Shown: positions 1 to 7,672, counted from the first letter of the stretch. The stretch: DNA of 20,067 bases from an uncultured Prevotella sp. (GCA_900546575.1 URDM01000053.1:1-20067), one strand, 5' to 3'. Numbers and translations: made by a program. The notes: generated by a model not told the origin, from the sequence alone.

Positions 1-14
1 TACATATGTCCGCT

Positions 15-56
15 AACTTCCGTTAACTTCGGGCGAAGCCCAAACTTCCGTTAACT
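15..56. repeat. Short direct repeats around a GGGC hairpin
   Basis: The 14-mer AACTTCCGTTAACT occurs at 15-28 and 43-56, a 28-nt period. Between the copies is a small hairpin, GGGC-GAA-GCCC (31-41). The sequence lies just beyond the stop codon of the leftward DUF3332 gene, but no T-run follows the hairpin on that strand, so I read it as an extragenic repeat and not a clear terminator. The following bases (57-75, with TTTTGACACACCCTC) resemble the right arm of the composite repeat at 12740-12765. Confidence 0.6.
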
Positions 57-112
57 CCTATTTTGACACACCCTCTTATATTTGTGCCTTATGTTGTATA
101 AACGTTTGTTTA

Positions 113-664
113 TTAGCGTGTAGCATAGAAGCAAGCTCCGCTTACAGCCATACGAGTCTCAAACAAGCCAGCTGCGTCTGGTGTAACACGTATAGTGCTG
201 CCATCGTTTAGATGAGCCTGAATGGTTCCATCGTTATTAAAACGGAAAACCTCAGTCTTCTTGCCATCCTGAATCTGCGACCACGAATTGTTCTTCTTGT
301 CGTAAACAAAGCGTATTATCTCACCCTCAGGATTCTTTATCTCATATCCGTCCTTCAATGTAGTAACGGCATAATAGCGTCCGTCCTGACCCATAATGTC
401 CTGTGTTGTGCCTACCTTCTGCGCCAATGGGTTATTGCCTGTCCAGAATTCGATGGTATTGAGTACAAGAGCATCGACAACTGTACACACTGCATATGCT
501 GGAGATATAAGCAAGAAGATGATTTCGTTAAGGAATTTACAGTTGGTTGCGCGCATGTTCCACTTTGCCACGCGGTTGAACAATGAGAAAGAGCCGACGC
601 AAGACGATGTCAACAAGGCTGCTGTCATAAAAAGAGCCGACACTTTAAGATGCTTAATTTTCAT
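113..664 (-). CDS. DUF3332 family lipoprotein
   Basis: A 183-residue exported protein that matches the Bacteroidales DUF3332 family by overall pattern. The N-terminus is a lipoprotein-type signal, with a basic start (MKIKHLKVS), a hydrophobic core and LLTSSC, giving a probable lipid-modified Cys22. A second hydrophobic stretch around residues 48-65 precedes NTIEFWTGNNPL, the segment I recognise best. The C-terminal half is polar and beta-rich, with repeated short strands containing DGRYYAVTTLKDGYEI and DGTIQAHLNDGSTIRV. The molecular function is unknown. It is probably anchored in the envelope. The gene stands alone and has its own promoter at 719-748. The start is the first Met in a good signal-peptide context. 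Confidence 0.82.
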   Translation of the reverse strand: MKIKHLKVSALFMTAALLTSSCVGSFSLFNRVAKWNMRATNCKFLNEIIFLLISPAYAVCTVVDALVLNTIEFWTGNNPLAQKVGTTQDIMGQDGRYYAVTTLKDGYEIKNPEGEIIRFVYDKKNNSWSQIQDGKKTEVFRFNNDGTIQAHLNDGSTIRVTPDAAGLFETRMAVSGACFYATR

Positions 665-718
665 AAGTTTTGGGTTTAGATGTTAGTATTGTTGTGCCAT
701 ATTGTATTTATACGGCTG

Positions 719-748
719 TAAAGTTAATACAAATTGTTGGATGTACAA
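719..748 (-). promoter_or_regulatory. Promoter of the DUF3332 gene
   Basis: Read on the minus strand, TTG (748-746) and TAACTTTA (726-719) are 19 nt apart. This fits the Bacteroidetes -33/-7 pattern TTG-N19-21-TAnnTTTG with one deviation, the final A. It lies about 55 nt upstream of the ATG. Confidence 0.5.
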
Positions 749-770
749 TATGTTTTGCTTATTATTTGCC

Positions 771-2828
771 TTACCAATGACGGAATAGCTCAAAACCTAC
801 ACGTACGGTAAATCCATCAACACGCCAATTGCGTTGTGCTAAGAAGGCTGCCAACGAGAAGGCACGGCACGAGAATCCGTAACCATACTCTACGTATGGA
901 TGCAGATGTCTAACACTAAGAGCATTGACGTATAGGCGTTCCTTCTCCACAAGACGTCCGGCTATAGGCACCCACGACAGCAATAGCAAAGGCGATTCGT
1001 ATGCCACATTGGCTCGCACATAATACTCTGAGGCATTGTACCATCCACTATTCAGAAGCTCAAAGGAGCAAGCCCAGTCGTCATTCCATCCACCTGGTAT
1101 GTTCTCCTCTCTAAAGTTTCTATAGTCAAGAAAGTAGCTGTCCTTGCCCTTATGCGTGTAGAAACCCGTTCCGGCACGCATCTGCAAATAGCTAAGTGCA
1201 GACAATTTATACTTGTATTGCCCGTCTATCTCCACTCGCTCGTATGCAAGGTTTGAGCCCCAAAAGCCTTTTATGCTACGCTCGTAATCGGCTGTAAAGA
1301 TTGGTCCGTTATATCCTATAGGGCGATATGTAAGCTCAAAGATAGGCGCTACTGATGTATAAGCTGCCGGACGACCTGCCACATCAAACGCACTACGGTC
1401 TATTGCTGTGCGCTTGTGTACAAGCAAACCCGTCTCCAAGCCCCATTTAGGCGATGGATCATAATGTGCTGACAGACGAAACATATGGTTGCGAAAGTAT
1501 TTAAGGTTCAGCTTGTCCCAGTCGATACTGTCGCCACGCTCGTGCTTTATCGCATCCACTACTTCCGAATTGGTTATATGCCTGCCACTCGCCCATTCTG
1601 TGCGTATATAGGCATCATGCTTGCGGTCAATATAGAAGGTGAATGGAAAGTCGAAGTAGAACTGTTTCTGCTTGAAGGCATACCCCAACTTAAAGCGAGT
1701 CTCCAACATCTGGTTGTTGCTGAAGTAATAATTGCAACGAATGTCAAGACGATAAGTCAGTCCACGCTGCGAACTATAACTGAAGTAAAGCGGATTAAGC
1801 AGCGGACTAACACGGAAGTGTCCCTGGTCTTTTGAGCCAAAGCGCTGGTTGGTACGCTGAACCATATTGCGTGCCAAAGCATACCACATGCGTTTGCCAA
1901 GTATGCCCTTGCTGTCTTTTTGGGATGTTGTGTCGGCAGAAGCACGGTTGCGGCGGGCATAATATCTATCAAAGAGATACTGCTCGTGGCTATTTAGTGG
2001 TATCGGGCGTATACGGTTTATAAGTGCCGTATCTCGCCTATTTGTTATAGTGTCTGATATTATCTTGGGCAATCCATACACACCTGTATATTCGGCAGTA
2101 ATGTCATTACCCATAAATAAGAAACGTGAGTTAAGAGTACAGTCGCGTGGAAACAACGATGCCTTGCCCTCATCGCCCATAGTAACTGCAAGATGAAACC
2201 TCACCATATCATATTCACCATCAAAAGCCGTCTCTATCACACGTCCTGTCTTAGTCTCCACACGTGCCCAACCTTGCACAAGCTTTGTATTGTTAAGTCT
2301 TGGTCTGAAGCTTACAAGAGCCACACCTGGCGAGAACATTGTTATACGATAACGATAGAAACGACGGTTGCGATAATGGAATGGCGACACAATACGACCG
2401 TCTATCAACATCTCGTCGTAGATAAAGGGCGTGAGATACTTAAGTACCGTAGGCATAGTGCGCATCTCATGTGGCACAGTAGAACGTTCAAGCAATCGGG
2501 TTGCATCAAATCTGTCAGGATGCGCGTTGTTCACACGGCTATAAGTCTCGCCAACATGCTCGCGGTCGCCACCGTGAGCCACAGCAAACATCGTAGGAAT
2601 AGCAAGCAATATGGCATTGCGCTTATTGGTTCGTATGTCGTATTTAACGTAAGCATAGCTCCCGCCTTTGCCCATACCGGTAGTGTCAACCGAAGCCGCA
2701 TAACCAAACACACGCTTCATAATCTGAAGCGTGTATCGCCGGCTTGCCCCTAAAGCAGGAGTTGCGGCACATAAAGCCACAACCATAACGCAAGTCCAAA
2801 CCAATATGTTATATAGCCGTTGTCTCAA
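771..2828 (-). CDS. DUF5686 family outer-membrane protein
   Basis: A 685-residue protein with an N-terminal signal peptide: a hydrophobic stretch followed by TPALGASRRY, with likely cleavage near residue 28. The order of segments matches the DUF5686 family: an N-terminal soluble region with the HPDRFDATRLLERSTVPHEM stretch (residues ~100-125), then FIYDEML...GRIVSPFHYRNRRFYRYRI, then a C-terminal region of alternating aromatic and polar strands. It ends in FELFRHW, an aromatic terminal residue typical of outer-membrane barrels. Many family members carry an N-terminal carboxypeptidase-regulatory-like domain; this one does not. The function is unknown; a structural or transport role in the outer membrane is inference. 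The gene is single and leftward, with a long purine-rich leader. Confidence 0.82.
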   Translation of the reverse strand: MRQRLYNILVWTCVMVVALCAATPALGASRRYTLQIMKRVFGYAASVDTTGMGKGGSYAYVKYDIRTNKRNAILLAIPTMFAVAHGGDREHVGETYSRVNNAHPDRFDATRLLERSTVPHEMRTMPTVLKYLTPFIYDEMLIDGRIVSPFHYRNRRFYRYRITMFSPGVALVSFRPRLNNTKLVQGWARVETKTGRVIETAFDGEYDMVRFHLAVTMGDEGKASLFPRDCTLNSRFLFMGNDITAEYTGVYGLPKIISDTITNRRDTALINRIRPIPLNSHEQYLFDRYYARRNRASADTTSQKDSKGILGKRMWYALARNMVQRTNQRFGSKDQGHFRVSPLLNPLYFSYSSQRGLTYRLDIRCNYYFSNNQMLETRFKLGYAFKQKQFYFDFPFTFYIDRKHDAYIRTEWASGRHITNSEVVDAIKHERGDSIDWDKLNLKYFRNHMFRLSAHYDPSPKWGLETGLLVHKRTAIDRSAFDVAGRPAAYTSVAPIFELTYRPIGYNGPIFTADYERSIKGFWGSNLAYERVEIDGQYKYKLSALSYLQMRAGTGFYTHKGKDSYFLDYRNFREENIPGGWNDDWACSFELLNSGWYNASEYYVRANVAYESPLLLLSWVPIAGRLVEKERLYVNALSVRHLHPYVEYGYGFSCRAFSLAAFLAQRNWRVDGFTVRVGFELFRHW

Positions 2829-2900
2829 TATCTTGCAGTTGTTTGTTCTTCTATTGCCGTTTATACATTTATTTCTGATTGTTCGTTTCGCTGTTTCACT

Positions 2901-2991
2901 TTGTTTCTTTTCTTTGTCTCTAATTGTTTCTTTTCTTTGTTTCTTTCTTTATTCTAATTGTTCCTTTCTTGGCAATATACTTGCAAAAGTA
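2901..2991 (-). promoter_or_regulatory. -7 element and purine-rich repeated leader of the DUF5686 gene
   Basis: On the minus strand TACTTTTG (2991-2984) is a perfect TAnnTTTG box, although no good TTG lies about 20 nt upstream. The transcript would have a leader of about 150 nt made almost only of A and G. It includes a 17-nt direct repeat, seen on the plus strand as TTGTTTCTTTTCTTTGT at 2901-2917 and 2924-2940. Confidence 0.45.
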
Positions 2992-3030
2992 CAGAAAATA
3001 AACGTTTCCTCACATTTTTATTCTAAAAAT

Positions 3031-3061
3031 TTGGCGTTTTCCTCAAAAAACACTATCTTTG
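3031..3061 (+). promoter_or_regulatory. Promoter of tRNA-Met
   Basis: TTG (3031-3033) and TATCTTTG (3054-3061) are 20 nt apart, a perfect match to the Bacteroidetes -33/-7 consensus. They lie 34 nt upstream of the tRNA. Confidence 0.75.
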
Positions 3062-3094
3062 CACCCGCAAACTTATCCCATAAGGGTATAAGTC

Positions 3095-3168
3095 GGACTT
3101 GTAGCTCAGTTGGTTAGAGCAACAGACTCATAATCTGGAGGTCCCTGGTTCAAGCCCAGGCTGGTCCA
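3095..3168 (+). tRNA. tRNA-Met (CAT), elongator type
   Basis: A full cloverleaf can be drawn. The acceptor stem GGACTTG pairs with CTGGTCC (3161-3167) with one T-T mismatch. The D arm is GCTC/GAGC. The anticodon loop is CTCATAA with CAT at 3129-3131. The T arm is CCTGG-TTCAAGC-CCAGG. The discriminator is A. The G1-C72 pair and the lack of three G-C pairs in the anticodon stem argue against initiator tRNA. A lysidine-modified tRNA-Ile2 shares the CAT anticodon but is less likely. Its 3' half is duplicated at 5385-5525. Confidence 0.95.
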
Positions 3169-3226
3169 CGCTTCTATTACAGCGACTTACGCTTCGGCGT
3201 AGGCCGCTGTTTTTAGTTTCTGGGTA
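3127..3226 (+). repeat. Left direct repeat: tRNA-Met 3' half plus terminator
   Basis: A 100-nt stretch from the anticodon loop through the terminator to TTTCTGGGTA. It recurs at 5385-5525 with only a few substitutions, a two-base gap and one 42-nt insertion. The left copy is part of the intact tRNA gene, so it is the ancestral or reconstituted attachment-site copy. Confidence 0.85.
3179..3214 (+). terminator. Terminator of tRNA-Met
   Basis: An outer stem ACAGCG/CGCTGT (3179-3184 with 3205-3210) and an inner stem ACGC-TTCG-GCGT form a hairpin. It runs straight into TTTTT (3210-3214). This is a typical factor-independent terminator 10 nt after the tRNA. Confidence 0.8.
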
Positions 3227-3292
3227 AACAATGCGTAAACAAACCTCTGCTTTACAGAAATCTTGCGATGTGAGGCATACATACACAAAACA

Positions 3293-3354
3293 CTGTATAT
3301 AATGATTTGTTTCTGTCTTATATAAGCCAGAAAATGCAAAGTCATTATATACAG
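3293..3354. repeat. Nested inverted repeat
   Basis: The outer arms CTGTATATAATGA (3293-3305) and TCATTATATACAG (3342-3354) are perfect complements. Inside them TTTCTG (3310-3315) pairs with CAGAAA (3328-3333), around the self-complementary CTTATATAAG (3317-3326). The whole could fold into one long hairpin. There is no T-run after it. Confidence 0.75.
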
Positions 3355-3614
3355 CGGTGCAATCTTGTCCTCTTCTGTCGCTGAATGATAACCCTTCTAC
3401 GAAAGTTAGGCAAACTCACTTTCCTCAAATAATTAGGAAGAGCACCATCACGGTCATGGCTTGCCCTAAATGCATAGCGATAGCAAAGGTAATGGCTTTT
3501 AATATATTGCCAAATAAATGGAGTTTCTTTGAGGTTGTTTAACTATCATACTTGCTGTAGAAGCATAAATTAAACTTGAAAACGAGTCGTACATTATCTA
3601 ACACAAGGGAAAAG

Positions 3615-3628
3615 TGGCAATATTGCCA
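3615..3628. promoter_or_regulatory. Palindrome TGGCAATATTGCCA, copy 1 (possible operator)
   Basis: A perfect 14-bp palindrome embedded in a longer shared context: AAAAGT before, AAAAA then CTGTAT or CCGTAT after. It is repeated 74 nt downstream. Its position upstream of the ATPase gene suggests a protein-binding site; the binding protein is unknown. Confidence 0.55.
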
Positions 3629-3669
3629 AAAATTCCGTATTGTTTATATAGATTCTGATAGAATTGTAT

Positions 3670-3677
3670 TAACTTTA
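3670..3677 (+). promoter_or_regulatory. Possible -7 element of the ATPase gene
   Basis: TAACTTTA resembles TAnnTTTG and sits between the two palindromes, 50 nt before the ATG. No correctly spaced TTG is visible, so this is tentative. Confidence 0.25.
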
Positions 3678-3688
3678 TACGGTAAAAG

Positions 3689-3702
3689 TGGCAATATTGC
3701 CA
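3689..3702. promoter_or_regulatory. Palindrome TGGCAATATTGCCA, copy 2 (possible operator)
   Basis: Identical to copy 1. It ends 25 nt before the ATPase start codon, where a bound protein could block transcription or the start of translation. An alternative is a recombination or replication site of the island. Confidence 0.55.
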
Positions 3703-3727
3703 AAAAAACTGTATAACAAAAAGAATT

Positions 3728-4981
3728 ATGCAAATAAAAAGAGATTTCTATCTACAACAACTTGTAGATGGCAAGCAAAACGGATTGATAAAGATTGTAA
3801 CAGGCATTAGGCGTTGTGGTAAGTCATTTCTTCTCTTTAAACTTTTCAGACAATACTTGTTAGATGTAGGAGTAGATTCAGACCATATAATACAGATAGC
3901 ACTTGATGATATTGAGAATGCAAACTTGCGAGAGCCTCTCCCATTATATAAATGTATTAAGGCTAAGATGACGGACGAAGAGTTATATTACATTCTGTTG
4001 GATGAAGTACAGCTTGTTCCTCGATTTGAGGAAGTCTTGAACAGCTTGCTACGCATAGACAATGCAGATGTGTATGTAACGGGAAGCAACTCGAAATTTT
4101 TGTCGAGTGACATTATTACGGAATTTCGTGGCCGTGGAGACGAGATACATCTTTATCCTCTTTCTCTTTCTGAGTACTGCGAAGGGACAGGCTTGTCCCC
4201 TGCGGAAGCATGGAAAGACTACTACACTTATGGTGGACTGCCACATATATTGTCGCTTGGAACAGAAAAAAAGAAAATCGATTACCTTAACAATTTGTTT
4301 GAAAGTGTTTATCTGATAGATATATTAGAACGTCAACGTATCAAAAATAAGGCTGAGTTTGAAGAGTTGGTCAAGATCATCGCTTCTGGAATAGGTGCCC
4401 CTACCAATCCAACAAAATTAGAGAATACTTTTAAAAGTGTAAAGAAGGTAAACATTGATTCCGTAACGATTAGTCGCTATTTGGGCTATATGCAAGATGC
4501 GTTCTTGATAGAAAAAGCTGAAAGATACGATGTTAAGGGAAAGAAATACATTGGAAGTCTTGCTAAATATTATTTCACCGATATCGGTCTACGAAATGCC
4601 ATATTGGGGCTACGTCAACAAGAAGAAACCCACATTATGGAGAATATCATATACAACGAACTGCGCCGAAGAGGCTGCAAGGTAGACATCGGTATGGTTG
4701 AACAACGCTTCGTCGACAATGACGGTAAGTGGCAACGTAAGCAACTTGAAGTGGATTTCGTTGTGAATGAAGGTAACCAGAGATACTATATTCAATCAGC
4801 ATTGGCTTTACCTGATGAGGATAAACGTAAACAAGAAATGGGATCCTTACTTAGAATTAATGATTCTTTCAAGAAAATCATTATTGTAAAAGATGATATA
4901 AAACCATGGCGTGATGAGAACGGAATCCTTACAATAGGATTGTTGGATTTTTTAATAAATGCAGACAGTCTTGAGCAATAA
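3728..4981 (+). CDS. AAA (AAA_14) / DUF4143 family ATPase
   Basis: A 417-residue protein with the full architecture of this abundant bacterial and archaeal family. The Walker A motif is GIRRCGKS (26-33) and Walker B is YYILLDE (87-93). TGSNSKFLS at 118-126 is a sensor-like segment, followed by the FRGR...YPLSLSEY signature (133-150). A helical, winged-helix-like part spans about 205-290, and the C-terminal DUF4143 region has ELEVDF-like QLEVDFVV (339-346) followed by YYIQ (353-356), a degenerate PD-(D/E)XK-type arrangement. Length is normal for the family and the gene looks intact. Cellular function is not established; DNA binding is inferred. It sits alone between tRNA-derived repeats, has twin palindromes upstream, and is more AT-rich than the genes to the right, in keeping with horizontal acquisition. 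Confidence 0.92.
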   Translation: MQIKRDFYLQQLVDGKQNGLIKIVTGIRRCGKSFLLFKLFRQYLLDVGVDSDHIIQIALDDIENANLREPLPLYKCIKAKMTDEELYYILLDEVQLVPRFEEVLNSLLRIDNADVYVTGSNSKFLSSDIITEFRGRGDEIHLYPLSLSEYCEGTGLSPAEAWKDYYTYGGLPHILSLGTEKKKIDYLNNLFESVYLIDILERQRIKNKAEFEELVKIIASGIGAPTNPTKLENTFKSVKKVNIDSVTISRYLGYMQDAFLIEKAERYDVKGKKYIGSLAKYYFTDIGLRNAILGLRQQEETHIMENIIYNELRRRGCKVDIGMVEQRFVDNDGKWQRKQLEVDFVVNEGNQRYYIQSALALPDEDKRKQEMGSLLRINDSFKKIIIVKDDIKPWRDENGILTIGLLDFLINADSLEQ

Positions 4982-5323
4982 GCAGATGTTATCCCTGAGC
5001 TAAAGGCACACTTTGGCACAAGTTGTGTTATTGATTACCAGCTTGATCGTTATTACGATGAAACGCGAGAGTTATTCTATCTTCATTATCTCAATCGTAA
5101 CTATTCAAAAGAAGGTTTTAAATATAATGGGGAGGCAGGCATAGATGATTTATCAATAGAGATGATGATTTATTGCCATCTTTGGGACTCCTCATATTTC
5201 CTCAAATCACTTTATCGCTTGTCATGCATTTTGTGCAATGAAGGGTATCAATGGAATCCCAATATACCAGAGTTTGAGTCATGGATATTTAGAAATACGG
5301 TACAGAATATCAAATATAGATAA
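4982..5323 (+). pseudogene. Start-less reading frame in phase after the ATPase stop
   Basis: Immediately after the ATPase TAA, in the same phase, 113 codons stay open to TAA at 5321-5323. The product contains YQLDRYYDETRELFYLHYL and ends in FRNTVQNIKYR. It looks like real protein, rich in aromatic residues and with no low-complexity stretch. No ATG occurs before the tandem Met codons at 5162-5167, which would give only 53 residues. I do not recognise the family. The likeliest reading is the 3' remnant of a gene whose 5' end was lost when the ATPase unit arrived or by deletion. Stop-codon readthrough to an extended ATPase is possible but unlikely, because the ATPase already has a normal family length. 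Confidence 0.5.
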
Positions 5324-5384
5324 CTCGTTGATTATCAACAAAAGTTTATAATAACAAAATATCACAGACTATCATTCTATTGGT

Positions 5385-5525
5385 CTCATAATCTGGAGGT
5401 CTCTAGTTTCTTCCCTACGGTCAGAGGGTCTCCCTTCGGTCAACAAATCTCAAGCCCAGGCTGGTCCACACTTCTATTACAGCGACTTACGCTTAGCGTA
5501 GGCCACTGTTTTTAGTTTCTGGGTA
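5385..5525 (+). repeat. Right direct repeat: decayed tRNA-Met 3' half plus terminator
   Basis: Positions 5385-5401 match the tRNA anticodon loop and stem, and 5451-5525 match the T arm, acceptor end, terminator and the TTTCTGGGTA tail at 3127-3226. The 5' half of the tRNA is absent. Decay is visible: T-arm changes (CCTGG to TCTAG), a 42-nt insertion at 5409-5450, a two-base loss in the hairpin loop, and a G-to-A change that breaks a terminator stem pair (CGCTGT to CACTGT). It cannot encode a tRNA. Confidence 0.85.
5409..5450. repeat. 42-nt insertion in the tRNA T loop of the right copy
   Basis: Compared with the intact tRNA, 42 extra bases sit between GTT and CAAGCCC of the T loop. They contain two near-identical 11-mers, CCCTACGGTCA (5413-5423) and CCCTTCGGTCA (5432-5442), and a small AGGG-TCT-CCCT hairpin between them. 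The origin is unknown. Confidence 0.6.
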
Positions 5526-5560
5526 TTTCATTTGTTATGCACCTTTTATACTAATTGTCA

Positions 5561-7672
5561 TTATTCCAATATCGCCGACCCAGCACCCCTTTGCCGTGAA
5601 GCCTCATTATTTTGTTTTACGTGTTTGCCGAAGCCGAACACATAAGAAGCACCCAATTTTATATAGCAATGACTATCCACGCCATAACCAGACTGCTTGC
5701 GGTCGAAATACCTGCTGTACATCTCATTGTTTGAGTTCTTCCAACTCCATGTGAATGGATTGGCAATCAGAGCTGATACATTCCATGATGAGTTTCCCCA
5801 TCCTATACTCAAGTAGTAGGTTTCTCTGCGTTTAGTCCATAATCCATTTATTTCACTTCCCGGTGCACTCTTGGATGAAAAATATTGAGCACCTATATTC
5901 CATCCTCCAAAATACCAATAAGCTTGCAGTGAGTAGTTCACATCTACATGATCTGAGTTGAAAGGTTCGCCGTTATGACAGAAAGGCATTGCTATCTGTC
6001 CTGCAATCTGTAATCTGTTTTGAAGCAGCCTCACTAGTCCGTAAGCTCCCGTTGTCAATGATGTGAAACCGCCCATAGGCTGTTCTATCGTTCGTAATAT
6101 TCCGGTTGAGAATGGTGTATATACAAAGGCGTATCGGTCGCATACAGACCATGCAGTGGCATAGACTGAAAAGCTGATAATTTTATTCGGTATGCAGGTG
6201 TAAGTTATGCCATAGTCAAAACTCTTGTAGGGCTTAAGAGCAGGATTGCCAGTATAGCTCATCAACGGGTTTGACTGTATGACAGCTTCGCTACGGTAAG
6301 ACGAGAGTGGCACGGAGGTCATATAATGAAATTCGGCTGAGATATGATTCTTTCCGTTGAATGAGTACTGAACCGATGCGTCCGCCCAAGGTTGGGTGGA
6401 ATGTTCTATGGTTTGTCTATACTTCGAGTGGTCGTAATTGTATCCCACACCTAAATATATATAATATTTGTTCTTTGAAAATGAATAACCCAATCCCGGA
6501 CCTATACGGTATGTTGTTAATCGGTCGTACATGTCTGTAGTTCCTGAATATCTTGTCGAAGCTCTGTAAAAAAGACCCTGACAGAAAATTTTCAGATTTC
6601 CATAGTTGCCGAACGAGTGATTGAACTGCAGTCTGGCGCGGACAGAATGAGAATCGTCCTCGGCATAATTTGGAAATTCAGCAGTCCCCTCCCTATAAAG
6701 GCTTGATTGCCGAGAATGGGTATATGAGTAAACTGGGTAGAAGTTAATTGTATTTCTCTTTCCCAGGATGAAATTCCAGTTGCCCGAATATGACAGAGAA
6801 TTCTGACGCATGGCTTCGTTCTTGTCGAAACTAATCAAGTCTATATTATCAGGATTAATGCTTACATTTCCCGTAGTGTTATTGATAGGCGTATGGTCGA
6901 AAGCTGCTCCGACAATGTTGCTAATAGTGATTTTATCGGTATTGTAGACAACTTTCAGGGTAGGCCACAATAATCTGTTGTGTCTGTCGGCAGCTATAAC
7001 CGATTCTGTCCGTCTGAAAGTCTTTTCCGAGCCGTCATTCTGAGGAAGTCGGTAGGTCTCAAGGATTTCTGCGAAATCATGTGTCGATTTACTATACGAA
7101 GCTCCCAATCCCAAATCAAAGGTGAATCTCTTTGACTGGAATTTACCAAAAAGGTTAAGCTGACCGTCATTGGCAATAAAGCGTTCCGAGCCTAAAGCCT
7201 TTAAATATCCTCCATATTCATACCTTTTCATGACAAAGTTCACGACATGTGCATTACCAAGAAATCTTGGGTCGGATGGATAGTCGTAATATTCAACCTT
7301 TTTGACATCAGTAGTCCTCATATTCTTTAAATCGTCTGTAGAAGCAGGAAGCCAGTCGATGAACATTGCCACAGACTTGTTGCTTACGGTGTTAATCTTT
7401 GTACTTGCTCCAAGTGCCAACTGAGGAATAGCCATGCGGTTAAGCAAATCTATTCCGCTTTGTGAGGCATTTTTCTGTTTTAAAGTGGGAAAATATGTTG
7501 AGACAGAGGCTGATATGTTTTGTTGATCAGCCTCAACCACTACCTCCTTTAATTGTATTGATAAAGAGTCTTTTGTTTTTACTTGTGCATCAAGAGGCAA
7601 GCATACAGATAGTGGTACTATGCAAACGAATAGCAAGAGCGCAATTTTGGTTAAGAGATATTTCATAAGCAT
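5561..7672 (-). CDS. TonB-dependent-receptor-like outer-membrane barrel protein
   Basis: A 703-residue protein with an N-terminal signal peptide (hydrophobic residues ~8-25, likely cleavage after DAQ30). A plug-like region follows, opening with QLKEVVVEADQQ (40-51) and running through DDLKNMRTTDVKKVEYYDYP (113-132) to DPRFLGNAHVVNFVMKRYEY (134-153). The rest is about 500 residues of amphipathic strands, as in the Bacteroidetes outer-membrane beta-barrel family. The usual N-terminal carboxypeptidase-regulatory-like domain is missing and I see no SusD partner, so a glycan-utilisation locus is not indicated. The substrate is unknown. A second in-frame Met (residue 3, MKYLL) gives an equally good signal peptide and may be the true start. 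Confidence 0.85.
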   Translation of the reverse strand: MLMKYLLTKIALLLFVCIVPLSVCLPLDAQVKTKDSLSIQLKEVVVEADQQNISASVSTYFPTLKQKNASQSGIDLLNRMAIPQLALGASTKINTVSNKSVAMFIDWLPASTDDLKNMRTTDVKKVEYYDYPSDPRFLGNAHVVNFVMKRYEYGGYLKALGSERFIANDGQLNLFGKFQSKRFTFDLGLGASYSKSTHDFAEILETYRLPQNDGSEKTFRRTESVIAADRHNRLLWPTLKVVYNTDKITISNIVGAAFDHTPINNTTGNVSINPDNIDLISFDKNEAMRQNSLSYSGNWNFILGKRNTINFYPVYSYTHSRQSSLYREGTAEFPNYAEDDSHSVRARLQFNHSFGNYGNLKIFCQGLFYRASTRYSGTTDMYDRLTTYRIGPGLGYSFSKNKYYIYLGVGYNYDHSKYRQTIEHSTQPWADASVQYSFNGKNHISAEFHYMTSVPLSSYRSEAVIQSNPLMSYTGNPALKPYKSFDYGITYTCIPNKIISFSVYATAWSVCDRYAFVYTPFSTGILRTIEQPMGGFTSLTTGAYGLVRLLQNRLQIAGQIAMPFCHNGEPFNSDHVDVNYSLQAYWYFGGWNIGAQYFSSKSAPGSEINGLWTKRRETYYLSIGWGNSSWNVSALIANPFTWSWKNSNNEMYSRYFDRKQSGYGVDSHCYIKLGASYVFGFGKHVKQNNEASRQRGAGSAILE

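Larger units (their letters stand above)
3227..3727. other. Island 5' region without a supported gene
   Basis: About 500 nt between the tRNA terminator and the ATPase start. It is AT-rich and holds the nested inverted repeat (3293-3354), a degenerate TGGC...TTGCCA site (3493-3513) and two perfect 14-bp palindromes. A leftward frame of about 65 codons without a start codon runs through 3350-3545 and could be debris. Nothing in it can be named. Confidence 0.6.

Noticed and set aside
3357..3542. A 61-codon frame, and a start-less leftward frame of about 65 codons, upstream of the ATPase
   Set aside because: Neither has a promoter, recognisable family or convincing start. They may be debris, but no gene can be supported.
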